A stretch of DNA of 5,471 bases, taken from assembly GCA_947474445.1 (NCBI GenBank), contig CANJJY010000311.1, positions 1 to 5,471 on the forward strand. Direction: 5' to 3'. A program made the position numbers and the translations under genes. This document shows positions 1-5,471 of this stretch, in pieces; the first letter of the stretch is position 1, and each line of letters starts with the position of its first letter. A model generated the notes under the pieces. It did not search any database, was not told where the DNA came from, and worked only from the letters and a program-made list of their open reading frames with translations. The stretch is from Oligoflexaceae bacterium (GTDB taxonomy: Bacteria; Bdellovibrionota_B; Oligoflexia; Oligoflexales; Oligoflexaceae).

Positions 1-899
1 AAAATTCGTCTTCGATCTTTGACGTGCTCTTCATCATTCCAAGCTATTGCAGCCGCTTTTTGTATCATCGTCGGGCTGCCAACCCCAAAATTAGCCCGCG
101 CTGTATGCAGAGCCGGCATCAATCGCGCATCCCCGATGACAAAACCGCTGCGATAGCCTGTGATACCTGATCGTTTGGAAAGACTCATAAAGGAAAAGAC
201 GTTTTCATGAGTAAATGAAATGGGAGTGGGAGGCCGACGGCCGCTGCTGTCCCAGCTGCTGTGGTAAACATCAAGGTAGCAATCATCAGCCAAGAGGACT
301 ACATCGCGTTCGCGGCACCACTGGATAATCCGGTGGAGCTGCGGCTCGTCCATGATTGCACCGGTCGGATTATGCGGATAGTTGATCCACAGAGCCGCCA
401 TATTTCTTTGAATGTCTTCGGGCAGCTTCCAGGGCTCCATTTGAAAGTTCTTCGACGCTTCGAGCTGCATAGGGAAAGGAATGCCACCAGCAAACAGCGT
501 TGAACTGCGGTAGACCGGATATCCCGGATCTGGATAGCCGATGATCTTTTTTCCACCCGCTCGCCCGACCAGGCAGAGTGCGATGTGAAAAATAGCTTCC
601 TTGCTGCCACTGCTCGCCGCGATATCGAAGGCACCACCTGCTTTGATACCAAAATGTCGATCACAATAACCCCAGATTGCCTGCACCAGCTCAGGACAAC
701 CGCGGGTCGAAGGATACTGACTGATCATCGGTACACTTTCGAGCAGAGCAGCGCGAATGGGTTCCCAGGTTGGGATTTTGGGATCGCCCGTGCCAAAGTC
801 AAAGACCTTCTTCTGCGCGTTTATCAATCCTTGGCGAATCTTGGCGAGCTCTTCCATCGGATAATTGGGCAAATTCATCGTCACATTATTGAGACTCAT
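1..899 (-). CDS. Class I/II PLP-dependent aminotransferase, DapC/DapL-like (partial, C-terminus outside window)
   Basis: Fold-type I PLP enzyme that moves an amino group between an amino acid and a 2-oxo acid in the cytoplasm. The first 299 codons are visible; the family is about 400 residues long, so roughly the last quarter is missing. Visible active-site elements are NPTG at 177-180, D205-x-x-Y208 (cofactor ring and phosphate contacts), SLSK with Schiff-base lysine K242, and R250 in GYRSGF. The N-terminal stretch with FGTGDPKIPT near 35-44 and the SLSKRSG...GYRSGF block resemble succinyldiaminopimelate transaminase, while PDPGYPVY resembles DapL and aromatic aminotransferases. Substrate is therefore not decided by sequence. 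The ATG at 899 has a GAGGAG ribosome site (905-910) at 5 nt. It follows kynA by 30 bp on the same strand, so a role on kynurenine or another aromatic amino acid is possible. Family assignment is firm; substrate is inference. Confidence 0.9.
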   Translation of the reverse strand, partial: MSLNNVTMNLPNYPMEELAKIRQGLINAQKKVFDFGTGDPKIPTWEPIRAALLESVPMISQYPSTRGCPELVQAIWGYCDRHFGIKAGGAFDIAASSGSKEAIFHIALCLVGRAGGKKIIGYPDPGYPVYRSSTLFAGGIPFPMQLEASKNFQMEPWKLPEDIQRNMAALWINYPHNPTGAIMDEPQLHRIIQWCRERDVVLLADDCYLDVYHSSWDSSGRRPPTPISFTHENVFSFMSLSKRSGITGYRSGFVIGDARLMPALHTARANFGVGSPTMIQKAAAIAWNDEEHVKDRRRI

Positions 900-930
900 G
901 CAGGCTCCTCGTCAGCGATTTCCAAAACCG

Positions 931-1782
931 TCACGCGTAGGGCTTGTTCTTACCCAGTTGGTTCCGAACATCCCACAGTTCTGGGAAAATCGTTTTGCTC
1001 AAAGTGGTCTGCAGATATTTTGCCCCAGGTGAGCCTCCGGTTCCAGTGAGATCGCCGATCATACGGCGAACCATCTGCATGTGACGGTAGCGCCAAAGCA
1101 CCAGCAGCTCATCGAGTTCGATGAGACCTTCGAGCAGAACATAGAGCTGATAGTGCTTTTCAGGCTGCTCATAGATATCCTGCAAGACGCGCGTCACGCG
1201 CGGATCGAGCTCATGGATCTGGGTGACGTCTCGCTCGAGCACCTCGCGCGGGATGGCGAATCCTTGATCGGCCATCGCGCGGAGAAATACGTCATAGAGG
1301 GTAGGCGCTTGAAAAGCTGCCTCCAAACGTTGTTTGGCGACAGGATCATGAGCAAAGAAGCGAAAATAGGAAGGGTTTTTAAGCCCCAGTCGAAATTCAA
1401 ATTCGCGGAATTGAAAGGATTGAAAACCGCTCGCCGGATTGAGATTACTGCGGAAGCGATTGAATTCGTCCGGCGTCATCGTCTCGAGGATGTCGACCTG
1501 ATGGATCAGGACCTTCTGAATGCTTTCAAGCCGCTTGAGAGAGCGAATCACGCCCATTGGTTTGAAAGTCTTGAGCATGGCCTCGCAGTGATTCAGCTCG
1601 TGCAGCATCTGCTTGAACCAGAGCTCGTAGACCTGATGGATGATGATAAAGAGCATCTCGTCGTGCTCTTTGGGCAGCGTGAGTTCGTGCTGTAATCCAA
1701 TGAGTTCGTGGGCTTTGAGGTAGGTGCCGTAGGTGACGCTGCTCGGGCCGGGTTCGATAAAAGACTCGTGCTGACTGCTCAT
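931..1782 (-). CDS. kynA: Tryptophan 2,3-dioxygenase
   Basis: Haem enzyme that opens the indole ring of L-tryptophan with O2 to give N-formylkynurenine, the first step of the kynurenine pathway; cytoplasmic, normally a homotetramer. The 283-residue length is typical of bacterial members. Signature blocks are present in order: VTYGTYL (16-22), FIIIHQVYELWFKQ with the distal histidine H49, SGFQSFQFRE with the carboxylate-binding arginine R126, and WRYRHMQMV with the proximal haem ligand H234. GTGG follows with T248, exactly 14 residues after H234 as in the human enzyme, and the helix after it reads YLQTT. All expected catalytic residues are intact. The ATG at 1782 has an AGGGGA ribosome site (1793-1798) at 10 nt. 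The gene has its own candidate promoter and is followed at 30 bp by an aminotransferase gene, probably in one operon. No formamidase or kynureninase gene is in the window. Confidence 0.97.
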   Translation of the reverse strand: MSSQHESFIEPGPSSVTYGTYLKAHELIGLQHELTLPKEHDEMLFIIIHQVYELWFKQMLHELNHCEAMLKTFKPMGVIRSLKRLESIQKVLIHQVDILETMTPDEFNRFRSNLNPASGFQSFQFREFEFRLGLKNPSYFRFFAHDPVAKQRLEAAFQAPTLYDVFLRAMADQGFAIPREVLERDVTQIHELDPRVTRVLQDIYEQPEKHYQLYVLLEGLIELDELLVLWRYRHMQMVRRMIGDLTGTGGSPGAKYLQTTLSKTIFPELWDVRNQLGKNKPYA

Positions 1783-1812
1783 GCGAAGTTGATCCCCTGC
1801 GCGATGAATGTT

Positions 1813-1831
1813 GCCTGCTTATACCGCAGGC
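1813..1831. repeat. Inverted repeat GCCTGC/GCAGGC around the kynA -10
   Basis: Perfect 6-bp arms (1813-1818, 1826-1831) separated by 7 bp. On the minus strand the -10 hexamer TATAAG starts in the loop and ends one base into an arm. A dimeric repressor bound here would block RNA polymerase directly. The repeat is seen in the sequence; an operator role is inference. Confidence 0.4.
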
Positions 1832-1842
1832 CCACATCAGCT

Positions 1843-1863
1843 GTCGAGTCCAGGGACCTCGAC
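1843..1863. repeat. Inverted repeat GTCGAG/CTCGAC downstream of the methyltransferase gene
   Basis: Perfect 6-bp arms (1843-1848, 1858-1863) around a 9-nt centre, beginning 8 bp after the methyltransferase stop codon. As RNA it could form a hairpin, but on the minus strand no T tract follows it, so a Rho-independent terminator is not supported. Its overlap with the kynA -35 favours a protein-binding site, or simple chance. Confidence 0.4.
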
Positions 1864-1871
1864 CGCATCTC

Positions 1872-3161
1872 TCACTGGAGCACGGCCAGCCACTCGAGCT
1901 TTTCGGTGAAGGGGAACATGTCAAAGCACTCAAGCTGGCGCAATCGGCGACCTTGCTGAGTCAGCTCCTTGAGATCGCGGATCAAAGTCTCCGCTTCGCA
2001 AGATACGTAGATCAAACGGCTGTCGCGGCGATCTCCGAGCCCTTGGGTAATCAACTGCCGCGCCCCAGGCGCCAGTCCACGCCGGGAAGGATTAACGACG
2101 ATCAATTCAGGATTATGGGACCACTTGGGGAGCAATGCCGGGACATCTTCAACTCGACCCGCGACAAACTGAGGCGGTTGAGTCAGCTCGTTTCGCAATA
2201 CGTTCGCTTCTGCATCCGCGACGGCTTGAGGATTTTCTTCGATGCCAAGAGCTCGATAGCCTTGCTGACTCAGCATGAGAGTCATCTGACCCGTACCGCA
2301 GTAGAGATCCCAAGCAACATCGCCCGACTTGGCGAGGCCGGCGAGTTGTTCGACCCGACGATAGATAGTCTCGGCTTGCCAGGGATTGACTTGGAAAAAG
2401 CTGGTCGGACCAATCTCGAAGATAAAACCGCACATCGATTCGCGGAGTCCATCGGCACCGACGATCTTCCTGGTCTGCGAACCAAAAATTGCATTTGTTT
2501 TTTCGGCATTTACGTTGATATGGGCCGAGACAATTACATGCCCCTTTTGTCGCAAACGCAGGACCATCGCCTTGAGTTCGACGCGCTGCGCATCATCCAT
2601 GCAGACGAAGGTCAGCATCACTTCTTCAGTCAAATGCGCCGCGCGGATCGCTAAAGCCCGCAAGTGCCCTTGATGCAGCTCTTCATGATAGGGTTCCAAG
2701 CTCGACGCTTCGAGCTCGGCCTTCAGATCAGGCAACAGCCGATTGATTGAAGGCCGGTGCAAAGGGCATTCCTCGAGGTGGACGAGCTGATGAGATTCCG
2801 GCTGAAATAGTCCAATGGCAAATCGCTCGCCCTCTTTGGGCTTGAGGACGGCATCGGCGGCGCCACGCACCACCAGCTTTGCATGGGCGCGGTAGGCGAG
2901 CGTGCGAGGAGAGGGTACGGCCGCTGAAACCGAGCAGCCCTCGAGCAGACCAGCAGCTCGAAACGCTTCGATCGCAGCGCTATGCTTTTCCAGAACACTG
3001 GCTTCATACGATGTATTGATATAGCGGCACGCGCGGCAGCTATGAGCGATTTTGCAGGTGATGGGCGTCGGCCGCGTCGGGCTCATGCTCTTATGGTCTT
3101 GTCGCCAACGATCACTTCGAAAGATATTCGCCTTTGGGCGCTGGGAGTTGTCAATTGCCAT
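1872..3161 (-). CDS. RlmC/TrmA-family 23S rRNA (uracil-5)-methyltransferase, Fe-S and SAM dependent
   Basis: Predicted to methylate C5 of a uracil in 23S rRNA using S-adenosylmethionine. An N-terminal Fe-S site is seen as C36-x5-C42-x2-C45 with C132 in ECPLH. The Rossmann methyltransferase domain follows: FFQVNP (255-260), the SAM loop DLYCGTG (285-291), NPSRRG (357-362, RlmC has NPPRRG), nucleophile C388 in VSCEAETLIRDL and probable general base E423 near the C-terminus. No TRAM domain is present, and length plus motifs fit E. coli RlmC (375 residues, U747) better than RlmD. The Cys spacing CX5CX2C is the RlmD pattern, so the target base is uncertain. Start is also uncertain: ATG at 3161 lacks a clear ribosome site, and an ATG at 3086 (M26) gives 404 residues with the first Fe-S cysteine at position 11, closer to RlmC. 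It ends 89 bp before kynA and is probably a separate housekeeping gene. Confidence 0.88.
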   Translation of the reverse strand: MAIDNSQRPKANIFRSDRWRQDHKSMSPTRPTPITCKIAHSCRACRYINTSYEASVLEKHSAAIEAFRAAGLLEGCSVSAAVPSPRTLAYRAHAKLVVRGAADAVLKPKEGERFAIGLFQPESHQLVHLEECPLHRPSINRLLPDLKAELEASSLEPYHEELHQGHLRALAIRAAHLTEEVMLTFVCMDDAQRVELKAMVLRLRQKGHVIVSAHINVNAEKTNAIFGSQTRKIVGADGLRESMCGFIFEIGPTSFFQVNPWQAETIYRRVEQLAGLAKSGDVAWDLYCGTGQMTLMLSQQGYRALGIEENPQAVADAEANVLRNELTQPPQFVAGRVEDVPALLPKWSHNPELIVVNPSRRGLAPGARQLITQGLGDRRDSRLIYVSCEAETLIRDLKELTQQGRRLRQLECFDMFPFTEKLEWLAVLQ

Positions 3162-3283
3162 GGTAGAGCTGCTTTATTTGGAGATTGGACGATTTCTTGC
3201 CATCTTTGTAGGGAGGGTTACATACCATCTCTGGGGCGGGGAGGAAATCCATTTTTCCGCGGTGCGGACGATCGCAAAATGGA
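3162..3283. other. Intergenic gap between the secreted-protein gene and the methyltransferase gene
   Basis: About 120 bp. Its distal third is taken up by the inverted repeat at 3247-3284. I find no convincing -35/-10 pair for the methyltransferase gene (TATGTA on the minus strand near 3217-3222 is weak) and no good ribosome site before 3161. Either the promoter is non-canonical, or the gene is read through from upstream or starts further in. Confidence 0.5.
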
Positions 3284-3284
3284 T
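3247..3284 (-). terminator. Nested inverted repeat just after the secreted-protein stop, possible weak terminator
   Basis: Perfect 9-bp arms, ATCCATTTT (3247-3255) and AAAATGGAT (3276-3284), enclose a small GC hairpin, CCGC-GGT-GCGG (3257-3267). The structure touches the stop codon at 3284-3286 of the upstream gene. As minus-strand RNA it would fold right after translation ends, but only two U residues follow, so efficient intrinsic termination is doubtful. It may instead stabilise the mRNA 3' end. The structure is seen; its function is inferred. Confidence 0.4.
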
Positions 3285-4387
3285 CAATAAATCCAGTCGT
3301 TCCGAGTGCTTGGAAGGGCAATCTCAGGACCGATCACTTGTCTCCGGTAGACTTTCACACCGAGGTTCTGTGTAAAAGCACGCCAGGTTGACCACTCTTC
3401 TTCTAGTGTCTTCACCGTATAGGGCGTATTCGGCGATTTTGAACCCTTGGAAAAGGTGTAAGGGCCGAAGAGGTAGATCGCGGTATGACGGATCGTTTTA
3501 AAGTTAATGAGCTTGGATGACTCCGGCGGAACCGCGAAGAAGACCAGCATATCGCCGAATTTCATGGGAGCCGTTCGAGGATCGATTTCATAAAATTGAT
3601 TATTAATCACGCGCCAGAGCTCGTCGTAATTGATCATCGATTTGTGATAGCCTTCCTCCTCCTTGACATTGATCGTCGGTAGCCGGGTCATCTGCTGATC
3701 AAAGAAAGCCAGCGCAGCGTGAAAACAATTGGGCCCACGGTAGATAATGAACTTTCCTACCATTTTTTTCGCAAAAGAAGGCAGAAGATCTTCATCGAGG
3801 CTCAGGTCCAATCCAACCTTGACCTTGCGCGCGATTTTTACCAGCTGCTCCTTCGGAAGCATAAAACTCAGCTGCTGACGCAATTCATTCCACGAATTCT
3901 TGTCCTGGGAAAGCTCGCGCGTGTGCACCGTCACCCGATGATGTTCCTTAGCCATGTCCTGACCGATGGCCTTTAAATTGATCAGCTCAAAGTCCTTGGG
4001 TTCAAGATCAATTTTCACACTGGCTTTGTTGGAAGGTCCTTGCTTGGTCATGCGTTCGAGAATCAGTTCGCTGAGGTCCTTGGCTTTGCCTTTGCTGGCG
4101 ATGCGATGAATCAAATCATTCATGCCGCTCTCGGTGCGTGGAATATTGAGGCTCAAGGGTTCAATCGTCAGATCATTTTTGGGGTTGAAGGCCCTCAGCT
4201 TCAGCTTGCGAAGGGGGATAGCAATCTTTTCCACCGAGTCGCTGACAGGCAAGGTGAGACTCGCCCGTAAGGCATTCAGGTCCTGCGTGTAGGGCAAAGA
4301 AATCGCATCGAAGGCATCCGTCTCGGCTGACAAGGGACTGCCTGCCAGGGCAAAAGACAGGAGAAAGAGGCCTAATTTAAACTTCAA
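3284..4387 (-). CDS. Secreted protein of unknown function with a candidate NlpC/P60-like Cys-His site
   Basis: I do not recognise the gene. Read from TTG at 4387 it is 367 residues with a textbook signal peptide: basic MKFK, hydrophobic LGLFLLSFALAG, then SPLSA with cleavage likely after A21. The export target is periplasm or outside. Residues 22-210 are hydrophilic, probably helical, and match no domain I know. The C-terminal part resembles a papain-like NlpC/P60 peptidase or amidase: C221 in GPNCFHAAL, a KFGDMLVFF strand at 276-284, and HTAIYLFG at 301-308 with H301 as candidate partner. No third catalytic residue is certain. TTG is chosen because GGAGG (4396-4400) lies 8 nt upstream, the signal peptide starts there, and a TATAAT -10 (4428-4433) lies inside the longer reading frame from ATG at 4447. 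Export is well supported; cell-wall hydrolase activity is only a suggestion. Confidence 0.8.
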   Translation of the reverse strand: MKFKLGLFLLSFALAGSPLSAETDAFDAISLPYTQDLNALRASLTLPVSDSVEKIAIPLRKLKLRAFNPKNDLTIEPLSLNIPRTESGMNDLIHRIASKGKAKDLSELILERMTKQGPSNKASVKIDLEPKDFELINLKAIGQDMAKEHHRVTVHTRELSQDKNSWNELRQQLSFMLPKEQLVKIARKVKVGLDLSLDEDLLPSFAKKMVGKFIIYRGPNCFHAALAFFDQQMTRLPTINVKEEEGYHKSMINYDELWRVINNQFYEIDPRTAPMKFGDMLVFFAVPPESSKLINFKTIRHTAIYLFGPYTFSKGSKSPNTPYTVKTLEEEWSTWRAFTQNLGVKVYRRQVIGPEIALPSTRNDWIY

Positions 4388-4395
4388 TGCAACCC

Positions 4396-4400
4396 CCTCC
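4396..4400 (-). promoter_or_regulatory. Ribosome binding site that sets the TTG start of the secreted protein
   Basis: GGAGG on the minus strand, within a longer purine run, sits 8 nt before TTG at 4387-4385. No comparable site precedes the in-frame ATG at 4447-4445. This and the signal peptide decide the start. Confidence 0.75.
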
Positions 4401-4427
4401 GCCCTTCGAAAATACATGTAAGTACCT

Positions 4428-4456
4428 ATTATAAATACAGTATTCATCTTGCATCC
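4428..4456 (-). promoter_or_regulatory. Promoter for the secreted-protein gene
   Basis: A perfect TATAAT (4428-4433 on the minus strand) would start transcription near 4421, about 33 nt before the TTG start. At a 17-bp spacer the -35 position (4451-4456) reads GGATGC, a poor match, so an activator or another sigma factor may be needed. An 8-bp palindrome TACATGTA (4413-4420) lies just downstream of the expected start. Confidence 0.5.
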
Positions 4457-4523
4457 ATTCCGTAACCTGAAATGCCGATAAGCGACCTGTTAGGTGAAGG
4501 TACTTCTTCAGTCTAACAAATGT

Positions 4524-4592
4524 CCGTAGGCAGATTTTTCACGCCAGCGTTGGTTATAATGGAGGTAAAGGCGCTGTCTGCGAAACCTACGG
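4524..4592. repeat. Distant inverted repeat CCGTAGG/CCTACGG flanking the plus-strand -10
   Basis: Perfect 7-bp arms at 4524-4530 and 4586-4592, with the candidate -10 (4555-4560) midway between them. The arms are too far apart for a simple operator. Two half-sites or chance are both possible. Confidence 0.25.
4555..4560 (+). promoter_or_regulatory. Candidate -10 element of the receiver-PilZ gene
   Basis: A perfect TATAAT hexamer about 100 bp before the start codon; transcription would begin near 4567 and leave a leader of about 95 nt. The -35 position at a 17-bp spacer (4532-4537) reads AGATTT, a poor match, and no extended -10 TG is present. Moderate support only. Confidence 0.45.
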
Positions 4593-4617
4593 CAATTCTT
4601 CGAGCTTCGCTGTCTGC
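4572..4617 (+). repeat. 10-bp direct repeat CGCTGTCTGC in the leader of the receiver-PilZ gene
   Basis: Two exact copies at 4572-4581 and 4608-4617, 36 bp apart start to start, lie between the candidate -10 and the start codon. They could be tandem binding sites for a regulator or lie in the mRNA leader. The repeat is read directly; a role is speculative. Confidence 0.4.
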
Positions 4618-4661
4618 TCTGGCCCGCATCGACTTTTCTTGTACTTAAAGGGGGATTAACC

Positions 4662-5468
4662 ATGACCACTGTACTGATCGCAGATTCATGCAAGCCGAGT
4701 CTTGTCATGACATCCGAAGTGTTCAAGGACAAGATCGTAGGCACGGTCGTCGATGTTGCGACGACTGGCAAGGATGCGCTGGATTATCTGGCGGCTAAGC
4801 GACCAGACCTTTGTGTGGTCGATTTTGATCTACCCGACGTCGATGGACCGGCCCTGGTCGAAGCGATGCGCAAACTCTACGATGGCCCGATTCTCTTGAC
4901 CGCTTATCCGAGCGACATGGTCAAGCAGGCTGTAGAGGAAACCCTGTTTGCCTTTAACGACGCGAGCGCTTGGATTGCCAAGCCGATTAATTTTGAAATT
5001 CTTTCTGAAAAGATAGATCGCTTCTTGCTCGGTAAGCACCGACTGGAACGCCGCTTTTCGACCGAGTTTCTGACTCAACTCGTTGCAAAGGCTGCTGGAC
5101 GAGGCAAACGAGCACCCAAAGTTGGAGGCAAAGTTCTCAATATCAGTCTAGGGGGCGCTTGCATCAAGATTCAAGGCCCCTTGAAAGTTAAAAAAGCGCA
5201 GGAACTGACCATGTCCATCCAATTGCCTTCGGGTGAAGACGAAGAGGGCAAAGCAGTCAAAAAGAAAAAGATCCCAAGTCCGTCCGCGACGGAAGCAAAG
5301 ATCAAAGCGAAAGTCGCTTGGATCAATAGTAAAGGTGAAATCGGCTTACAATTCGCCAAACTCACCGACATTCAAAAGAAGCAACTCGAGAACTTCTTTA
5401 AGGCACAGGCTTCAGACGACTACCTCGCGGCGCCGCTAGTGGGCCCCGACACCAGGGTAACTGCCTGA
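4662..5468 (+). CDS. Response regulator with receiver domain fused to a cyclic di-GMP-binding PilZ domain
   Basis: Cytoplasmic signalling protein of 268 residues joining phosphorelay input to cyclic di-GMP sensing. Receiver domain (about 3-123): acidic-pocket D8, phospho-acceptor D54 in VVDFDLP, T80 and K107 in the K-P pair. PilZ domain (about 127-250): R127-x-x-x-R131 followed by N160-x-S-x-x-G165, the intact cyclic di-GMP motif. There is no DNA-binding or GGDEF/EAL domain, so output is probably through protein contact, for example with motility or envelope machinery. Odd feature: residues about 190-217 in the PilZ domain form an acidic then lysine-rich insert, low in complexity. The ATG at 4662 has an AAGGGGG ribosome site (4648-4654) at 7 nt. 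The gene is divergent from the secreted protein. No histidine kinase is in the window. Domain calls are firm; the target process is unknown. Confidence 0.93.
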   Translation: MTTVLIADSCKPSLVMTSEVFKDKIVGTVVDVATTGKDALDYLAAKRPDLCVVDFDLPDVDGPALVEAMRKLYDGPILLTAYPSDMVKQAVEETLFAFNDASAWIAKPINFEILSEKIDRFLLGKHRLERRFSTEFLTQLVAKAAGRGKRAPKVGGKVLNISLGGACIKIQGPLKVKKAQELTMSIQLPSGEDEEGKAVKKKKIPSPSATEAKIKAKVAWINSKGEIGLQFAKLTDIQKKQLENFFKAQASDDYLAAPLVGPDTRVTA

Positions 5469-5471
5469 CAT

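Larger units (their letters stand above)
1793..1863 (-). promoter_or_regulatory. kynA promoter region with two overlapping inverted repeats
   Basis: Reading the minus strand, TCGACA (1842-1847, 5 of 6 to the -35 consensus) is followed by an 18-bp spacer and TATAAG (1818-1823, 5 of 6 to the -10 consensus). The predicted transcription start is near 1811, giving a leader of about 28 nt that includes the ribosome site at 1793-1798. A perfect 6-bp inverted repeat, GCCTGC/GCAGGC (1813-1818 and 1826-1831), has nearly the whole -10 in its 7-nt loop. A second one, GTCGAG/CTCGAC (1843-1848 and 1858-1863), overlaps the -35. This looks like an operator arrangement, but no regulator is identified. The hexamers and repeats are read directly; promoter function is inferred. 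Confidence 0.55.
4388..4661. other. Divergent intergenic region with two promoters and short repeats
   Basis: This 274-bp region separates the secreted-protein gene from the receiver-PilZ gene and carries a perfect TATAAT facing each way. It also holds a 10-bp direct repeat (4572-4581, 4608-4617), a 7-bp inverted repeat around the plus-strand -10 (4524-4530, 4586-4592) and the TACATGTA palindrome. I see no tRNA, riboswitch or convincing small gene. A 29-codon reading frame at 4559-4648 has no ribosome site and starts inside the -10. Confidence 0.6.

Noticed and set aside
585..1049. 154-codon plus-strand reading frame spanning the aminotransferase start and kynA end
   Set aside because: It overlaps two well-supported minus-strand genes and their intergenic ribosome site; no domain is visible.
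1081..1695. 204-codon plus-strand reading frame opposite kynA
   Set aside because: Fully contained in a gene with every tryptophan dioxygenase catalytic residue intact; its sequence mirrors the antisense of that gene.
1843..1863. Rho-independent terminator for the methyltransferase gene
   Set aside because: The hairpin is possible but no T tract follows on the minus strand, and it overlaps the -35 of kynA.
1953..2654. 233-codon plus-strand reading frame opposite the methyltransferase gene
   Set aside because: It lies wholly inside a gene with clear family motifs on the other strand, and its translation shows no recognisable domain; it is a shadow of the real codons.
4413..4439. Repeated AAATACA-type motifs near the secreted-protein promoter
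   Set aside because: Short and AT-rich, in a region where such matches are expected by chance; not strong enough to list as a repeat.
4559..4648. 29-codon plus-strand frame before the receiver-PilZ gene, a possible leader peptide
   Set aside because: No ribosome site, and its ATG overlaps the candidate -10, so the transcript would start downstream of it. It contains no run of one amino acid suggestive of attenuation.

Overview
The window holds five protein-coding genes and no RNA gene, mobile element or CRISPR array that I can see. Base composition is close to half G+C. Tryptophan 2,3-dioxygenase, an RlmC-type rRNA methyltransferase and a receiver-PilZ protein together suggest a Gram-negative, motile, free-living bacterium that uses cyclic di-GMP. 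A Bdellovibrionota/Oligoflexia or other delta-type proteobacterium would fit, but this is a guess from gene content and not from any marker gene.

Layout: four genes lie on the minus strand and read towards the window start. In transcription order they are a secreted protein of unknown function with a candidate NlpC/P60-like Cys-His site (3284-4387, starting at TTG), an RlmC/TrmA-family m5U methyltransferase (1872-3161), tryptophan 2,3-dioxygenase kynA (931-1782) and a PLP-dependent aminotransferase (899 to beyond base 1). The last gene runs off the window edge. On the plus strand, divergent from the secreted protein, is a response-regulator receiver domain fused to a PilZ domain (4662-5468).

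How the genes relate: kynA and the aminotransferase are 30 bp apart, each with a strong ribosome binding site, and very likely form one transcription unit. It starts from a good sigma70-type promoter in the 89-bp gap after the methyltransferase gene. Two inverted repeats cover the -35 and -10 of that promoter, which suggests that tryptophan catabolism is regulated here. The methyltransferase is probably a housekeeping neighbour. The secreted-protein gene and the receiver-PilZ gene share a 274-bp divergent intergenic region with a perfect TATAAT -10 hexamer facing each way and several short repeats.

I do not see a clearly new multi-gene system. The items most worth a second look are the Cys-His secreted protein, the kynA-aminotransferase pairing and its promoter structure, and the receiver-PilZ fusion with a lysine-rich insert in its PilZ domain.
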